A stretch of 64,000 nt of DNA from Lunularia cruciata (GCA_948567375.1 OX419756.1:63440333-63504332), one strand, 5' to 3'. Positions 1 through 13,200 are shown, numbered from the stretch's first letter. The notes: generated by a model not told the origin, from the letters alone. Numbers and translations: made by a program.

Positions 1-1
1 A

Positions 2-1009
2 GGCTACTATTGGAGAGGGATTTTCAAGGATTGTCTTGATTATTGCAAAACTTGTCATGTTTGTCAAGCTTTTGCAAGAAAGTCTACATCCACTCTACCA
101 CTTAGATCAACTCCATTGCTAAGACCTTTTTAGAAGTGGGGAATTGATTTTGTAGGTCCTCTCAATAGAACTCCAAGGAACAATCGGTACATTGTGGTAG
201 TTATTGATTACCTTACCAAGTGGGTTGAGGCTAGACCATTGAGGGACAAGAATGAAGATGAAGTGGGTAGATTTCCTTATGAATGCATTATCACTAGATT
301 TGGATGCCCTTTGGAGTTTGTTTTTGATAGAGGAGGAGAGTTTATAGGAAGCATTACTACAAGCATGCTACGACATTTCTCTATCACACATAGAGTAACT
401 ACATCCTATAAGCCAAATTCTAATGGCTTGGCAGAGAGAACCAATCAGACCTTGTGCATGATGTTGGCCAAAGATGCAAAAATGGAGGGGGCTAAACATC
501 ATTGGGACAAGAGGATTCATGCAGTTTTGTGGGAGTATAGGACAACCATGAAGACTTCCACCGGATATTCTCCATTTCAATTGGTATATGCTATTGAGTC
601 TACCCTACCTATTCCCTTTGATCTTCCTACCTTCCAAAGCATTCATAGGAGATTGAAGAAAGCACAAGGAGGTGATGCAAAGAAATCAAGGAAGGAACAA
701 CTCATGGAGTTGGAAGAGGCAAGAGCAGTTGCTATGGTTCAAGTGGAGCAAGCCCAAAGGAAACAAAAGGAGAGCTATGACAAGAGGCAAGGCAAGAAGA
801 AGGTGGAGCCTTTCAAATAAGGTGATTGGGTAATGTTGTTTGATTCCATTTGATTCAAGAGAGTGCAAAAGAAGTTTTTGCCTATGTACTTTGGACCTTT
901 CATAGTGGAGAAGGTGTGGGGAAATTACACCTATGATCTCAAGGAGTTGGGAGGAAGAAACTTTGATAGGATTAACCATGATAAGTTGAAGATGTATTAT
1001 AGAAGGTAG
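2..1009 (+). pseudogene. Family A element A0: C-terminal part of gypsy polyprotein (integrase), decayed
   Basis: This is the 3' end of a Ty3/gypsy gag-pol reading frame that enters from outside the window. One frame runs from the integrase zinc-binding region (DYCKTCHVC near bases 38-64) through the core, with Asp in DFVGP, Asp in FDRGGEF and Glu in NGLAERTNQ, to the end ...KMYYRR and a TAG at 1007-1009. It is colinear with the C-terminal third of A1 (40217-41656). Three in-frame stops break it: TAG at 131-133, TAA at 818-820 and TGA at 851-853. The catalytic Glu and second Asp are still readable. No chromodomain follows the integrase. It is a dead fragment, and its 3' LTR follows directly. 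Confidence 0.9.
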
Positions 1010-1040
1010 AGAGACCTTCACTTTGAGGACAAAGTGAAAA

Positions 1041-1057
1041 CTTAGTCTTGGGGTAAA
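1041..1057 (+). other. Polypurine tract of A0
   Basis: The short stretch ending in TTGGGGTAAA sits immediately before the LTR start TGTAACA. It matches the tract CCGGGGGTAAA before the 3' LTRs of A1 and A2. In gypsy elements this site primes plus-strand DNA synthesis. Confidence 0.6.
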
Positions 1058-1579
1058 TGTAACATCCATTTGTGCATGTGTGTGGTATTGTGATATTTAG
1101 CTTGGTATTACAAGTACTTGAGAGATATTATTTATATAGAGAGAAAGGATGGTTCTACATTAGTCATGATTACCTAAAATTAGTCATAGCTAAGATAGAA
1201 GGGACCTTACTTTAGAGGAAGTGGAAAAGATGAGCACCACTATTTTGGATTCTAGTGTGTTGACTTGGTATAATTCCTAGGTGTTTGGCTTTGAAGAAAG
1301 AGTTGAGAACTCTTGGGCCCGCAAGCCTTTTTGTTTTGGATTATTCTATAGTCCAAGGATAGCCCATGTGAAGGAATCCTTGACTTAGTGGTTGGGTCAA
1401 GATAAGATCATATGCTTAGGAGAATATGCCCATGTGAATGGATATTCCTTTCTACTTTTTGAGTTTACTTGACTTTTAACCTAGTAACTTGAGTTACTCC
1501 AATAATTAGTAACTTTGGTATGTAACTATTTCACAAGTATATAAAAAAGGGTGAGGAGGTACTCATCATCCTTTCATTT

Positions 1580-4500
1580 TGTGACAACTCGGCAAATATC
1601 ACTTTTGCGGTAATTGGGTAAGTAAAGTTTGTTCCCGCAGAGATACGAGTTAGAAATGTCCAAATACAAAGCAAAGTAACAATTTAGTTCTTCTTGAGTT
1701 CTTCTTTAGTCTCTCAGGTAGAAACCACACCTTGAAGAGAGTAACAAGCACTGACTCGCAATCTTGTCACGAATTAATACTCCTTAATCACAACTCCATC
1801 AAATCTTTCCAAACAATCTTGATTGTGATGATTCAGGCTCTCCCAAAAATGGCACTTCACTACAAAACAACTTCGCCTCAGAATTGTGTTCCACCCCTCC
1901 ACTAAGGCACACCTTCCTTGATCAAAATTGCTTCACATCAACCTTGCACTGCACTCACAAATGCAGAATACTACCAACACTACAATTCCTCTCAGATCTG
2001 TCAAGGCATTGCTTCGATTGCACTTCACTCAAGATCAAACAAACAAAATGAAGATCAAGGCTATGGAATCCAACATCCAACAAACACACTGACTTGCACT
2101 TTGAATTTCTCCAAACACTCACAAACACAAGTACAAAGTTGATACTCAAAATCAAGCTCAAGCAACGAGCATTGCTTCACAGCACTTTGCTTTATCTATT
2201 CTCAGAAATAATGAGCACTGAACAACATGATGCTGCGAATGCCACTCTTAAATAGTGAATCAATCGATAGTTCTAACAACTATACCGTTTCTACAACAAT
2301 TGTTCTAACAACTATACCATTTCTACAACAACTGTTCTAACTTGCAGATCCAAAATGACAATGCACCTCTTCATATCTGCCTCTTCAAATCTCAAATCTG
2401 TTACTACTCCAATCCGATGTCTACTTCTTCTTCGGCTTTCAAACCTGAACCCGAAGTAATTTTACTTCCTACTACTTTGTCCTCGGGTTTCAGATCTCCT
2501 ACTTCTCCTACCAAATCCAACAATTCTCTTTCCTGATCTGAAATTCCACTTGTGGGTAATCTATCTAACTCCTTATCTCCTGACCTACTCTTCTCTTATG
2601 TCTCCATCGGTAATTCCGAAGACATTTGGACTCCTATATTATCTACTTCGGGTTTTGCTTCAACATCTTTCCGAAGTTTTTCTAGCTCTATTTTCACTAA
2701 GTCTAATCTAATTGAAATGTTATCTTCTACCTCTAATATCTTCCTATCTACACAAGTTCTCAATTTGATCAACAAGGCGTTCATCTTGGTGTCTTTTGCC
2801 TGTCTTTGCCTTGTCTCCTGCACCAACAACTTCAACTTGTGCAGTCTTGTTTCTTCAATCCAAACGCTGGCTTCTGTACTCAACATGGCATTCATCTGAA
2901 GTACAATTTCCTTTATCGGCTCCAATCTTGTCTTCCTTTCTCATTCCCGATCTGCAAGCCAGTCCTCTTTGTACATCGCCAATTCTTCCTTGAATTTGGC
3001 TTTCACCGTCTCCTTCTCCTTCCCCTCATGATTACGAAGTAATTCTTGTAATCGGTCTTCTTCTCTGTATTGCGCTGCCAACTCTTGTTGCCAGAGTTGC
3101 TTCTTCTCTTCCATACTCTCCATCACTCTATTGAGCTCTTGATCCTTCGCTGCTACTCTTGCCATAGCATGGATTACTTCTACTCTTGAATCAGCAAACT
3201 GCTGCTTCAAGATCTCGTACTCAACTACTTGTCTCTCCCTTGCTATATCACTTTTCTTCACAAGCTCCTCTCAATAGCTCACTTCTCTCTTCAGGTCTTC
3301 AATTACCTGACTTCTCTCTACTGCCTCTGCTCGCAGTACTTCACTTTCCTCCTCACCTCGGGTTACACTCCTCTTCAACTCCGAGTTCTCTTCTTCTAAT
3401 CTCGCCAATACCTGCAATACAGTCTTTACCTCTGGACAAGTCGACTGCATCTCCTTCTTCTTGTGATCCAACTTCACCAACAATGGGCACACGATCTCTT
3501 GCAGGTAATTCACTCTATCATTGGCAACTACTTCCTCCCTTGGAGTGGTCTCTCTTCTCACCTCATGTTCTCCCAATACTCACCTTCTTCTCTGCAGTCT
3601 TTGTATCAGAATCGATGCCTCACTGCCCGAGCTTTCTCCTTCTTCTTCCTTCACTTTACTTGGCTCCACTTCACACTTTGCCTTACGTCTTGAGTGAACT
3701 CCTTGCTGTATTGCAATCTTCTTTTCCTTGGGCACAATTACTTTGTCCTCCAACTGTGTGTCGTCTTCGGCTTCCCACTTGGCTTGCACTTCTTCTTCAT
3801 ATTTTTTCAGCCACTGGTGCCGATGTCATCTCTCCACCTTCATCACTCTTGCTGCTTGTACCTCCACTCTACAATGTTAGCTCAAGCTCCTCCCCGTGTT
3901 TTGAGTCTTCAGTTTTGAGCTCGGCATCTCCTTCTGAGTCTTCATCCTCCGACTCAATCACCACCATACTTTGCCTCGGGTTACTTCTTTGCATCTTCCG
4001 AGGTTTCCTTCTTTCTTCGGCTTCACCTTGCCGACCTCTCTTCTTCGTCGGGGTACTCACTACAACCTCCATATTCTTCCCTGTCTTTGCGTAGTAGTCG
4101 TCGGTGCTCCTGATCTGCAAGATGTACTGCTGCTCCTCGACATCGACCTCCTTTCAAACATCCGGATGGAAATGCGATACCATCCGAGTCCGCTCTGCCG
4201 AGTTCAGCAAGTTGAGCCCAAGGTAGAAGTGTGCTGCAAACGGCACAATGTAGTGTGGAGGCGACTTATATCGCAAATTCCACACCATCTACCTCATTCT
4301 CCCGTGAAAACACCTTGCCCAATTGATTGGTTCTCCTGCAAACAACTTATGGAAGAACACCGCTTGGTGTTTCATCACATAAGTGGTTCTCTCTGGCTTC
4401 AGGATAGCCATCAAAGCACTCACGATCCCTCTCTTCACAGGGTCTTTGTAGCTCTCAACCTTGTACCCATTCTTTGTCTGTTTTGACGAGAAGGCATCTC

Positions 4501-5388
4501 TCACCTCCTGAGTTTCTTGGGTTATCTCTCCCTTTCCCAAGAATGTGGCTCCCTGCTCTGAGCCTGCTTCCTTCCCGAGTACAAGTCTCCAATCCGACTC
4601 TGTCCAGTGAGCCGGATTTCCTCTCTTCCCCTCTTCCTCGGGTCCATCGAGACACTTACTCTTGATGATTTCTGTCATGAGTCCTGGAAAACTTACGTTC
4701 CAGTTCCATGCCAAAAAGGTGATCCAAAGTCGGCTCAAGACTTTGATCCTTGCTATCACATCTAACCTCCGAATCGCATGATTTCTCACTGCAAATTTGG
4801 AGTTCTTCTTCCCTCCTCCCATCTCTTCTACCTTCTCACTTTCTCTTGATTTCACTCTCGCAACCTCACCCTTGCGCACTTACACGATCCCAACTCTATT
4901 TCCCTTTCCCCGATCACCTGCAAGACGACTTCTCAGCGGCAAAGGAAAATTACTTGACATTTTGTCGTTGCAGTTTCGTTATAGAGTTTTTTATAGAGTT
5001 GCGCTTCTTTGTCTTTTGTCGCTTTGAGTTTCTACTGAGAAATCACACCTCCGGCATGCACCTATCACTGTCAATCAACCTTTGCGCGTATGGGCCGCCA
5101 GTTTTAAAATGGCCCCTTCTTGAATTTCTTGCCCCGACGAAAGGTTGTTAGACTATCTTCACCTCGAGTTGAGCTCCCCCCAATACAAAAACAATTTACT
5201 TCGGGTTGTATGATGACATGGCATTTCCGAGTACTTTGTCTTATGACCCAAAGTCACTTTACTTCGGGTTTCATCCCAAAGACTCTTTTCTTTGCCTTTT
5301 AGTTGAATTGCGCCATACAGGCGCAATTCAACTTCTTTGTACACTTCTTCTCCTTTATTTTGAGAAGAAAAAAAATGTGGGCACCACA
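1580..5388 (-). mobile_element. Family C solo LTR (S1), 3809 bp
   Basis: The terminal sequences are TGTGACAACTC at 1580 and GGGCACCACA at 5388, the two ends of the family C LTR read on the plus strand. A perfect 5-bp target duplication CATTT flanks it (1575-1579 and 5389-5393), inside the A0 LTR. No internal element sequence is present, so this is a solo LTR left by LTR-LTR recombination. It is in minus orientation: the transcription start side is at 5388 and the U5 end at 1580. It carries a degenerate copy of the LTR-encoded ORF. Confidence 0.92.
2404..4960 (-). pseudogene. LTR-encoded coiled-coil protein ORF, decayed copy in S1
   Basis: This is colinear with the open 811-codon ORF at 52909-55344. 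The start ATG of the longer form (MSSNF...) would be at 4960 and the TAG at 2404-2406. Recognisable pieces in several frames are the N-terminal globular region (4289-4879), the basic and acidic linker (3580-4120) and the coiled coil (2596-3576). Stops and frameshifts separate them. The strand opposite the coiled coil is CT-rich and open over long distances by chance of composition. The function of the family is unknown. Confidence 0.8.
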
Positions 5389-5562
5389 CATTTGCAACTA
5401 TCTCTCTCTCATTGAGTTCTCTAGTGAGCAATGTCTTGAGTCTTGGAGTGTTAGCCTTGGAGGAGTATGATGGAGTTGGGATTCCTTGCCTTCTTAGTCC
5501 ATGGTGCGTTACCATAATAGCCATCAGAGGTTCATCTTGAGTGAGAGACAGGCATGCTCACA

Positions 5563-6269
5563 CATCAAGCATGGCATAGAGAGTTGGCAGTCAGGCACCA
5601 AGAAGAAGAAATATTGCATGAGTTGGTACAAAGTGCTGAGTTACAGAGTTCATAGTATGCGGAGGAGAAGAAGATGCTCGTTGTTGAGTATGAAGATGAG
5701 TTGAAGATGTACCGTGAAGAGTTGAAGGCAGAGCTATCTTGAGATTATGAGTCGGAATCAATAGGAGAAGTTGTAGAAAATTTGTGGGTAATCTTGAGCA
5801 CAGAGGCTGAAGGGAGATTGGAAGAAGCACGTCTATATGAGTTTAAGTTGCTTGTGCAGGAAAATTGAAAGAGAAAAGCCAAAGATGTGGATATGAACAT
5901 TTTCTTGATCCGATTAAGGGAGTGAGTAGATCAGAAGATGTTAGAAGTAGGAGACAATGTCAGTCTCAATTAGATTTAGTCAAGTCAGAGTTAGAGCAAA
6001 TCAGTAGTGCGATAGAGGAGAGGAAGTCCGATGTTGCATTAGTAGGAATTCAGGTGTCTTTGGACTTGTTATTTGACACATTAGAGAAGAGTGGGTCAGG
6101 AGATAAGGAAGTACATGGATTACCCATGAGCTCAATTGTAATTTGTAGTGAAGAAGTAGTAGAAGTAGTGACGGAATTAGTAGAATCAGATATACCCAAA
6201 GAAGGAGAAGTGATAGGAAGATCATCGGATTTGAAAGCCGATGACAAGGTAGACATTGGATTGGGGTAG
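5563..6269 (+). pseudogene. LTR ORF remnant (C' subfamily), C-terminal coiled coil
   Basis: This is the last part of the LTR-encoded ORF in plus orientation. The coiled-coil heptads and the characteristic acidic tail ending ...KVDIGLG, followed by TAG at 6267-6269, are readable, and 5865-6269 is open. Upstream it is broken by stops at about 5740 and 5866. It aligns with 33870-34370, the same segment of the other C' copy. Confidence 0.75.
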
Positions 6270-7060
6270 AAACAATTTTGAGATAGGAAGAGGCAGATAT
6301 GAAGAGGTGCATTGTCAGTTTGGATCTGCAAGTAGGAAGAGATGTTACGAAGTAGTACAATAGGAAGAATTGTTGTTTGCTTCACTATTTAAGGGTGGCA
6401 TTTGCAGTCCTATGTTGTTCATTATTCATATTTCTGAAGATAGATAAAGTGAAGTGTTGTTTGAAGTGCTTGTTGCTTGAGCTTGATTCCGAGTATCAAT
6501 TTTATGTTTGTGTTTGTGAGTGTTAGGAGAATTTTGAAGTGCAAATTAGTGTGCTTGTTGCAGGTTAGATTCCATAGCCTTGATCTTCATTCTGTGTGTT
6601 TGATCTTGAGTGAAGTGCAATTGGAGCAATGCCTTGACAGATCTGAGAGGAATTGTAGTGTTGGTAGTATTCTGCATTTGTAAGTGCAAAGCAAAGTTGA
6701 TGTGAAGAAATTTTGATCAAGGAAGATGTGCCTTCAATGGAGGGGTGGAACAAAATTCTAAGGCAAAGTTGTTTTCATAGTGAAGTGCCATCTTTGGGAG
6801 AATCTGAATCATCACAATCAAGATTTGTTTGGACAGAATTTGCTATGTTGTGATTATGTGTGTGTATTCATGACAAGTTGTCAAGATTGTGAGCTTGTTA
6901 CTCTCTTCTGGGTGTAATTTCTACCTAAGAGACTAAAGATACAACCAAGAAGAACTACATTGTGACATTTGAGTTTGTATTTGGACATTTCTGACCAATA
7001 TCTTTGCGGGAACAAACTTTACTTGATTATCGCAAAAGTGATATTTGCCAGGTTGTCACA
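5563..7060 (+). repeat. Subfamily C' LTR fragment, 3' part, plus orientation
   Basis: It ends with the family C terminus GGTTGTCACA at 7060, and its last 600 bases resemble the U5 side of the C LTRs. The coding part matches 33860-34340 much better than the C1 or S4 copies, which defines a diverged subfamily. The upstream part is cut off by the insertion of A0 at 5563, where the coiled-coil frame resumes in mid sequence. The right boundary abuts family D sequence. Confidence 0.8.
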
Positions 7061-7415
7061 AAAGTAGTCTATGAGTAACTACCAAAATGCCTCTAACTAC
7101 TATAATTGGAACTCCATTGTCCGATAAATCTAGATGCAACACTACAAATGACGTGATAGTTGTCATGCGTATATACATCACTACACAACATACATTATAG
7201 AAGCACAACTCACACATAAGTCATACATAAACTCTAAAGTGCCACAATCGCCCCCTAGCTAGCGGTTAGGTCCTTCTAAACTCTAGATAGCCATCTACTC
7301 CAAGTATATGGTATACCCTATGATGGGCAAAGATTAGAAGGCCATGTGCAATGGAGCTCCATTGTTAGTCACATGTATGCAATCTAAACCATATAAAGAA
7401 TGAACTAGCTATAGA

Positions 7416-7715
7416 TCAACTACATTTAGGACATAACCATTGTGCTTGAGGAACCACCGTGAAGGGAGGAGTCATACATGCCATATGACATCCTCTCAAA
7501 CAACTATCACACACTAACATAATAGTATCTCCACCAAAAGAGCCACAAAACATATACCTCAAGCTTGCATGTACAAGTGCCAAGCTTGGGTCCATAGTAC
7601 CATCAATGTTTGAGAGGTGGCATGACACACAATTGTGCACATGATCCTTCCAAAAAACACCATCACATCCTTCTAATAGAAGGACTCCATATGGCAAAAC
7701 CTTGTGCATTCTCAA
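7416..7715 (-). pseudogene. PHD-like zinc finger at C-terminus of family D polyprotein
   Basis: This 99-codon open frame follows the integrase in the same direction. The spacing CxxC (NCVSCH) ... C ... CDSC ... HMAC ... CPKC, with TPP before the last pair, is that of a PHD finger, a module that reads histone tails. The residue expected to be the first Cys of the finger is Tyr (YMFCG), so the first zinc site is likely lost. In chromoviruses a chromodomain occupies this position. By analogy a PHD finger could guide integration, which is inference. The frame ends with a stop straight after CPKCS. Confidence 0.6.
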
Positions 7716-7739
7716 GATAGTGCGGCCTATTGAAACATC

Positions 7740-8760
7740 AATTGTTGTCGGTGCTATCTATTGTAGATATACATAGTCATTGGATGAAATTGATGGATTG
7801 AGGGTCTATAACCCCCTCCTTGAATAGTAGCATAACGTAAGGTGTCCCTATCTTGAGCAATTTACAAGTTCTCAAAGGCCATTGGCATCACTCTCCAAAA
7901 GATCTCTACCCATTGAGAACATGCGCTCATCCATACATCTGAATTATCCAAGTCCAAGACTACAATAACATCTTGACAAATGGCTATAGGTAAATTTGGA
8001 TCTTATCCATAAAGTAGAAAGTAAGGAGAGAAGGTTGCTAAGGCTTGCCGCCGGGACCAATAACTATGGCCAACCAAGGTAATTGGAGATCCTAACCTCC
8101 CAAGTAGACTCTTTGCAAACCATACTTTCACAATCCTCTCTTCACCATTTGAACCACTCTCTCTGCTAAACCATCTGCCTTTGTATGATCTTGGGATGTA
8201 GTATGATGATTTAGCAAAGCCTTGTCACACAAGACCTAAAATTACCCCAAGAACTTTGTACCCTGATCAGTCAAAACCTCAGCTGGTGCAAATGAAAATG
8301 ACTAAGAAATTGATCTAGTAAGTCGTCCCTTCACTGGACTTGTCATGAAGTGCCACCAACTCAATCCACTTGGAGAAGTGCTCCACCATCACCAAAACAT
8401 ATCGATGATGTCTCACAATCAACGGTAAAGGTCCAACAAAGTCCAAACTCCAATGGTAACCCAATCCCATGATAGGTAATGGGTGTAACTGTGGTGTAGG
8501 AGCATTGAATGATGCTCTAACTAGGTCACAAACCACACATTTGGCAACAAACTATTGTACTTTAGTATGCATATTGTGCCACCAATAGTGACTCTGGAGT
8601 AAGCTATATGGACGCTTTACTCCAAAATGGCCTAGCTCTTCATGAGCATGACAGACCAACGGTAGTCTTTGAGATGGAAATGGTACTACTCTCACTCTAC
8701 CATCCTCCCATATATGCAAAAGGTGTATGCCCTCCAATATGAACCGTCTGGCTTGCTAAA
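7740..8760 (-). pseudogene. Family D integrase, decayed
   Basis: The zinc-binding part is seen in 8552-8737 (HAHEELGHFG ... YWWHNMH), followed by CVVCDLV across a stop. The catalytic core begins with SLDFVGPLPL in 8315-8536 and continues in other frames with LTDQGTKF and ADGLAERVVQ around 8130-8290. These give the D, D and E catalytic positions. At least four stops interrupt it. The transition to the PHD-like frame at 7715 is also frameshifted. Confidence 0.75.
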
Positions 8761-9009
8761 GAACATGATCTCTCTCCTTAGCTCCAATTGTGCCACCTAT
8801 AACACTAGTGCAAAGATAGTCCATCATTGAGACGTCACCATGAATGTCTTGTTGAACAATACCAATATCTTCACTCTCTAGATTTGTGATCCCAATAACT
8901 CCTCCTATATGCGTTGAGAGAGATACCACCAAAGCCTCAGAAAATATACAAAAAAGCTGATGCATGCCACCTTGGCACCATCTGCTCATCTGTCTCACCA
9001 TGCCAACAT

Positions 9010-9420
9010 GCTTGGGTCTGATCCTGCTGGTTGGGACATGGGTTTCTACTCAACCCATTTGCATCACGATTCACCACTCTAGGTCTATGAACAACCATAA
9101 AATCATACTCCTATAAAATTAGAGCCCATCATGCAAGCTTCCTTGAAAGCTTATTGGACTCCATCAACCAATTCAGCAACTGATGATTAGTGATGAGAGT
9201 GAAGGGGTTACCAAATAGTTAACATAAAAAATGTGCTACTGCCCAAATTGCTACCAAGCACTCTCCCTCATATGAACTATACTTTGCCTTTGCTGAATTG
9301 TTGGAGCGACAAGCATAGGCAACCACAAACTCCTTCCCCTCATCATCATGCTGGGTGAGCACTGCTCCAAGCTCCAACATACTCCAATGAGTATGAGCTT
9401 GAAATGGTCATCCTTTGATC
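9010..9420 (-). pseudogene. Family D RNase H region, decayed
   Basis: A minus-strand frame reads YACRSNNSAKAKYSSYEGE, then LAVVWAVAHF and TNHQLLNWLM, the usual order in the RNase H domain of gypsy polyproteins. A connection segment with NRDANGLSR follows. It lies between the reverse transcriptase and the integrase, as expected. One or more stops break it near 9120. Confidence 0.65.
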
Positions 9421-9539
9421 GGTCTCCTTAAAACAAGAGAAGATGTCAACCTCTCCTTGAGCTCTACAAAAGCTCTCTCTTGCTCATCTCCCCAACACCA
9501 CTCCTATGTAAGCTTGGTTTGCTTTGTCCAGGCCTTGGC

Positions 9540-10230
9540 AATGGCACTAAATCCTCTAACATAGCGGTGATAGAAGTTCACCAACCCAAGGAATGCTTGC
9601 ACTTTGCTCACATCCGTAGGCCAAGGAATATGTGCAATAGCCTCCACCTTGGTTTGCTGAACACCAAGTCTTCCAAGGTAGATAGTGACCTAAATACTCA
9701 ACATGCTCATGGAAGAACCTACACTTCCTAGGATGTAATTTGAGTCCATGAGGTCTCAATCTCTCAAACACCTCCAACAATTGTTGCTCATGCTCCTCCA
9801 CAGTAGTGCTATAGACTAAAATGTCATCAATATAGCACAGAGAAAAATCCAATCCAGCTAGGATCCTATCCAGCTAGGATCCTATCCATGACCCTTTGGA
9901 ACTCAGCAAGAGCATTCTTTAACCCAAATGGTAAGAACCTCCATTGATATAACACATCCTTGCCGTGAGGATCAATAGCCCAAAATGCTATCTTGGACTT
10001 ATCCTCTTCCGTGATTGGCAATTGATGATATCTCGCTCAAAGATCCAAAGTATTGAAGACCTTTGCATGCCCAATTGCATAAAAGATCTCCTTTGATGTA
10101 GGCATAGCATACCGATCAGCCCTAGTCTATCGGTTGATAGGATGGTAATCTCTACACATCTGCTTGTTTGTGTAGTTGCCATGCACATCTCTCTTGGATG
10201 GCATCACTGTAGCTAATGCATACTCTCTAT
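9540..10230 (-). pseudogene. Family D reverse transcriptase, decayed
   Basis: The three palm motifs are visible: motif A in FNTLDL near 10050, motif B in FLPFGLKNALAEF near 9920, and motif C as YIDDI near 9820. Downstream the thumb region HPRKCRFF ... YLGHYL is readable. An in-frame stop follows motif A, and a 16-bp tandem duplication (units at 9854-9869 and 9870-9885) shifts the frame between motifs B and C. The gene cannot make an active enzyme. Confidence 0.75.
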
Positions 10231-10239
10231 GTGAGATCT

Positions 10240-13200
10240 CCACCAAAACAGCCTAAAAAAGGTCTCAACTTTGGCTCTGAATCAATGTCCTCTCTATGTC
10301 ACTATAGCGAAAAGGATGTCAGAAAACTAGTGTATTGCTAGTCAGCTCAATCCATATACCAGGTCCTTTTAGAGCACCCAAATTCTTCATATTGAAGGCA
10401 AAGCAACTCGTGTAGCTCCTCAAGAACCTCCAAACTCTCAGCCTTTCTTCTCTTATAAGCTTGGGTCCAAGATTTGGCTCCCAAGTATCCTCTATAACTA
10501 TTGTAGGAGTGGAAGACGTACTGACTGGCTGCTACATTGGGTCCTTGGGAGTAGTAGTGTCATGCTTCCGACCACTAGAGGTCCTAACCTTTGTGTGAAA
10601 AACTCCCTCCACTTTGGTTGCAAGCTCCACACGTCCTCTAGTTGCATCCCAAGTGGACCAAGGATGTAATCCAAGTAGCTCACGCTCACCTGGATGGACT
10701 CCAAGTAGACCACTCTCCCTAGTAACTACTGGTTGTGTCCCAATAATATCATGTCCACTCGATCCATCACCCCCAACATGTGCCTAAATTGTCTTGATAG
10801 GTAGAGGGCTCACAAGTGTCCAAGTGGTGATGCCTATCAAGCACATCCTTTGCTACTTTACCAAACCAAGGCTCACAATCCAGGTCAAATAGTTGAGGTC
10901 CATAGCCTGACCTAACACTTGATGCATAGATGCCTTTGATATTGCTGGAAAAATGGTAATACCAGTGTGAAAACCTATTGCCCGCTCTCTCTCACCGGTG
11001 TTGGGCACCACTAACTACTGTAAGTGTGAGTCCCAAACAAGTCCACGTCCTCCCTCTCAAAAATCATGAGAGCTTGGGAAGCTCATAAGTGTAGGAAAAG
11101 CGGCTCTAGGCTATCCAACTAGGTTCACCATTGCCATAGGTGACCTATTAGCCACTACCATTGTGTGAGATTGATGCCCCACATCCAAGATGTCATCAAC
11201 AACCATGTGGTCTAGTCAATGAATCCCATCATATGCATGTTGTAGAACCTCTTTGGGTAAGAGGTTTATCCACCAAAGACAAACACAATGAGCCCGTGAT
11301 CCCACTCTGGCTGCATCTAACAATATAGTAGGTCCCATCCAAGAATGGACCTGATGTGTACTTGCCACCACTCTGGTGCAAGAATCACTTATCAAAGGAA
11401 CATTCTCCAAAAGGTAAGCTAGAGAAACAAACTAATGAACCTAGAGATGTCATAGTAACCATAACATCTCCCAAAACACACCACAATAAGGATCCTAAAG
11501 ACCCAAACCTTGGCCAACACGTGTATACTCCTAACATGGCCATCCAAAAATCACCAAGTGAACAAGCCCATGTCGCTCCAGATTCATGCGTCTTTTGTAA
11601 GGAAATGTCTACTAGTAAGGCCTTCTGGTAAACTCTGACTATTGACATTGGTAATAACTGAAGATATTGATAGGCCAAGTGTGCTACATGATGTAGAAAG
11701 ACTTGCTTAGTTGTCTCAACTCTCTCCACATACAAGTACCTTTATACTTGTATACCTACCTATAATATTGCAGCTAGTCCGGTGCTAATCCCACTAAACA
11801 ACTCCAATAGACATATCTCCTCTACTAGATATTGCCAATCAATGAGTGTGGTATCTATAGGTGTCAAAGTAATCAACTTTGGAGGCTCATCTTCACACTC
11901 ATCTCTTGATGGTACAAAGGCTCCACTCCAAGCCTATTGCACCAATTGATTTGCATGCTGCTGTAATGCCTCCTCTGAACTCCACAATGGAACATCCAAG
12001 GTGGATGGAACAATCCCACTTGTATTCCAAACCCAAGTGATCTCTTCTAGTACTGGAGTATCCTTTGCATGGGCGTTCCACTCCAACAAGTCACCAGGCC
12101 AAGTAACTACACCATTGAAAGCTAAAACTGATGTTGCCATGGTCCTAGACTATACTGAGCCAAGACTTCCACTACTAAAGTATATTAGTAGTCAACATAC
12201 CCATCCTTCACTAGACTGCCAACCTGGTCTATAGGAGGATGTCTCCTCCCAATAGTCAATACTAAAACCCATGGGATATAACACTACTCTCCCAACTAGC
12301 ACATCATATGACTCAGCCATTAGTCACAATAGCCTGAGCTCTCACCACCAAGCTATCAGTCGGATGACCAGGCTGAACCTAGATAACAAGCTCCTCACAT
12401 GTGATGTATTGTGTCAAACCACCACCTAGATATGTCTGGACCTAAAATGGACACCTCTCTACATTGTTCTTTTTGGTTCTTTGCGCCTTCCCCAACATAA
12501 GGAGCTACGCACTAGAGTTTAGCAAGACTCTCTGTGGTGTATAGACCTTCCTTGAAGGTCCCACCAAACGGAAAATCTCCCTCTAGTTATCCAATTAGAC
12601 AACATTGGGTGTGAACCGTGCTCTCTCAAAGGCTAGTCTAGCTGGCAACTCATCCAATCTAGCCACTGCTGCCTGCCATAAACCAATGTTCGCTGAACAG
12701 ATCCCATGCTCTTTAACCAAGTCAACTCTACTACCAACCACCTTTGCTCTAATAGTAGGAACCACATCATCCCTACTCTCACAAAGCATGGTAGCCAATC
12801 AAAACACTAGGGTTGGGTCAACTTTTGATGTAAACATGTCATTGGTTGAAAACAAAGGGCACCATATAATCAACTTAGCCACCCCCAACATTGTGCTAGA
12901 CTTAATCTGTGTAGTAGGAGGTGCTGACTAGTACATAGTCTATCATGCATTCTATCACCACCTACCACACCTACACTAGGATGTTTAGGAGCCATGGATG
13001 TTGTTTGCAATGCCTTAGATAGCGTGAAAGACTGGGGAAGTCAGACCTATCTCCCAACCTCTCCTCTCTATGGGTCCAACTCCACTGATGCTCCTCTAGG
13101 CTCTGGAGCACTCCTAGTCACTACTGTAGATGCATCCACCTAAGCTGCTCCACACATGAAGTCCAAAGCATCTCTATCACCAGCATATGAGGTGGAAGCC

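Larger units (their letters stand above)
1058..5562 (+). repeat. A0 3' LTR (family A), split by a family C solo LTR
   Basis: The LTR starts TGTAACATCC at 1058 and ends ATGCTCACA at 5562. Bases 1058-1579 and 5389-5562 are one LTR of about 690 bp interrupted by a 3.8-kb insertion. With the insertion and one 5-bp duplicate removed, it aligns end to end with the other family A LTRs. A TATA-like TATATAAA lies upstream of the insertion near 1540. The element itself lies inside a C' LTR whose remainder starts at 5563, so A0 is younger than that LTR. The left target duplication lies outside the window; the right flank is CATC. Confidence 0.88.

Noticed and set aside
3186-4094. 302-codon open frame on the plus strand, rich in Ser, Leu and Pro
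   Set aside because: It is the complement of the coiled-coil ORF of S1. The same kind of frame appears opposite every copy (19265-19939, 29133-29774, 54493-55287), as expected from Glu/Lys-rich coding on the other strand.
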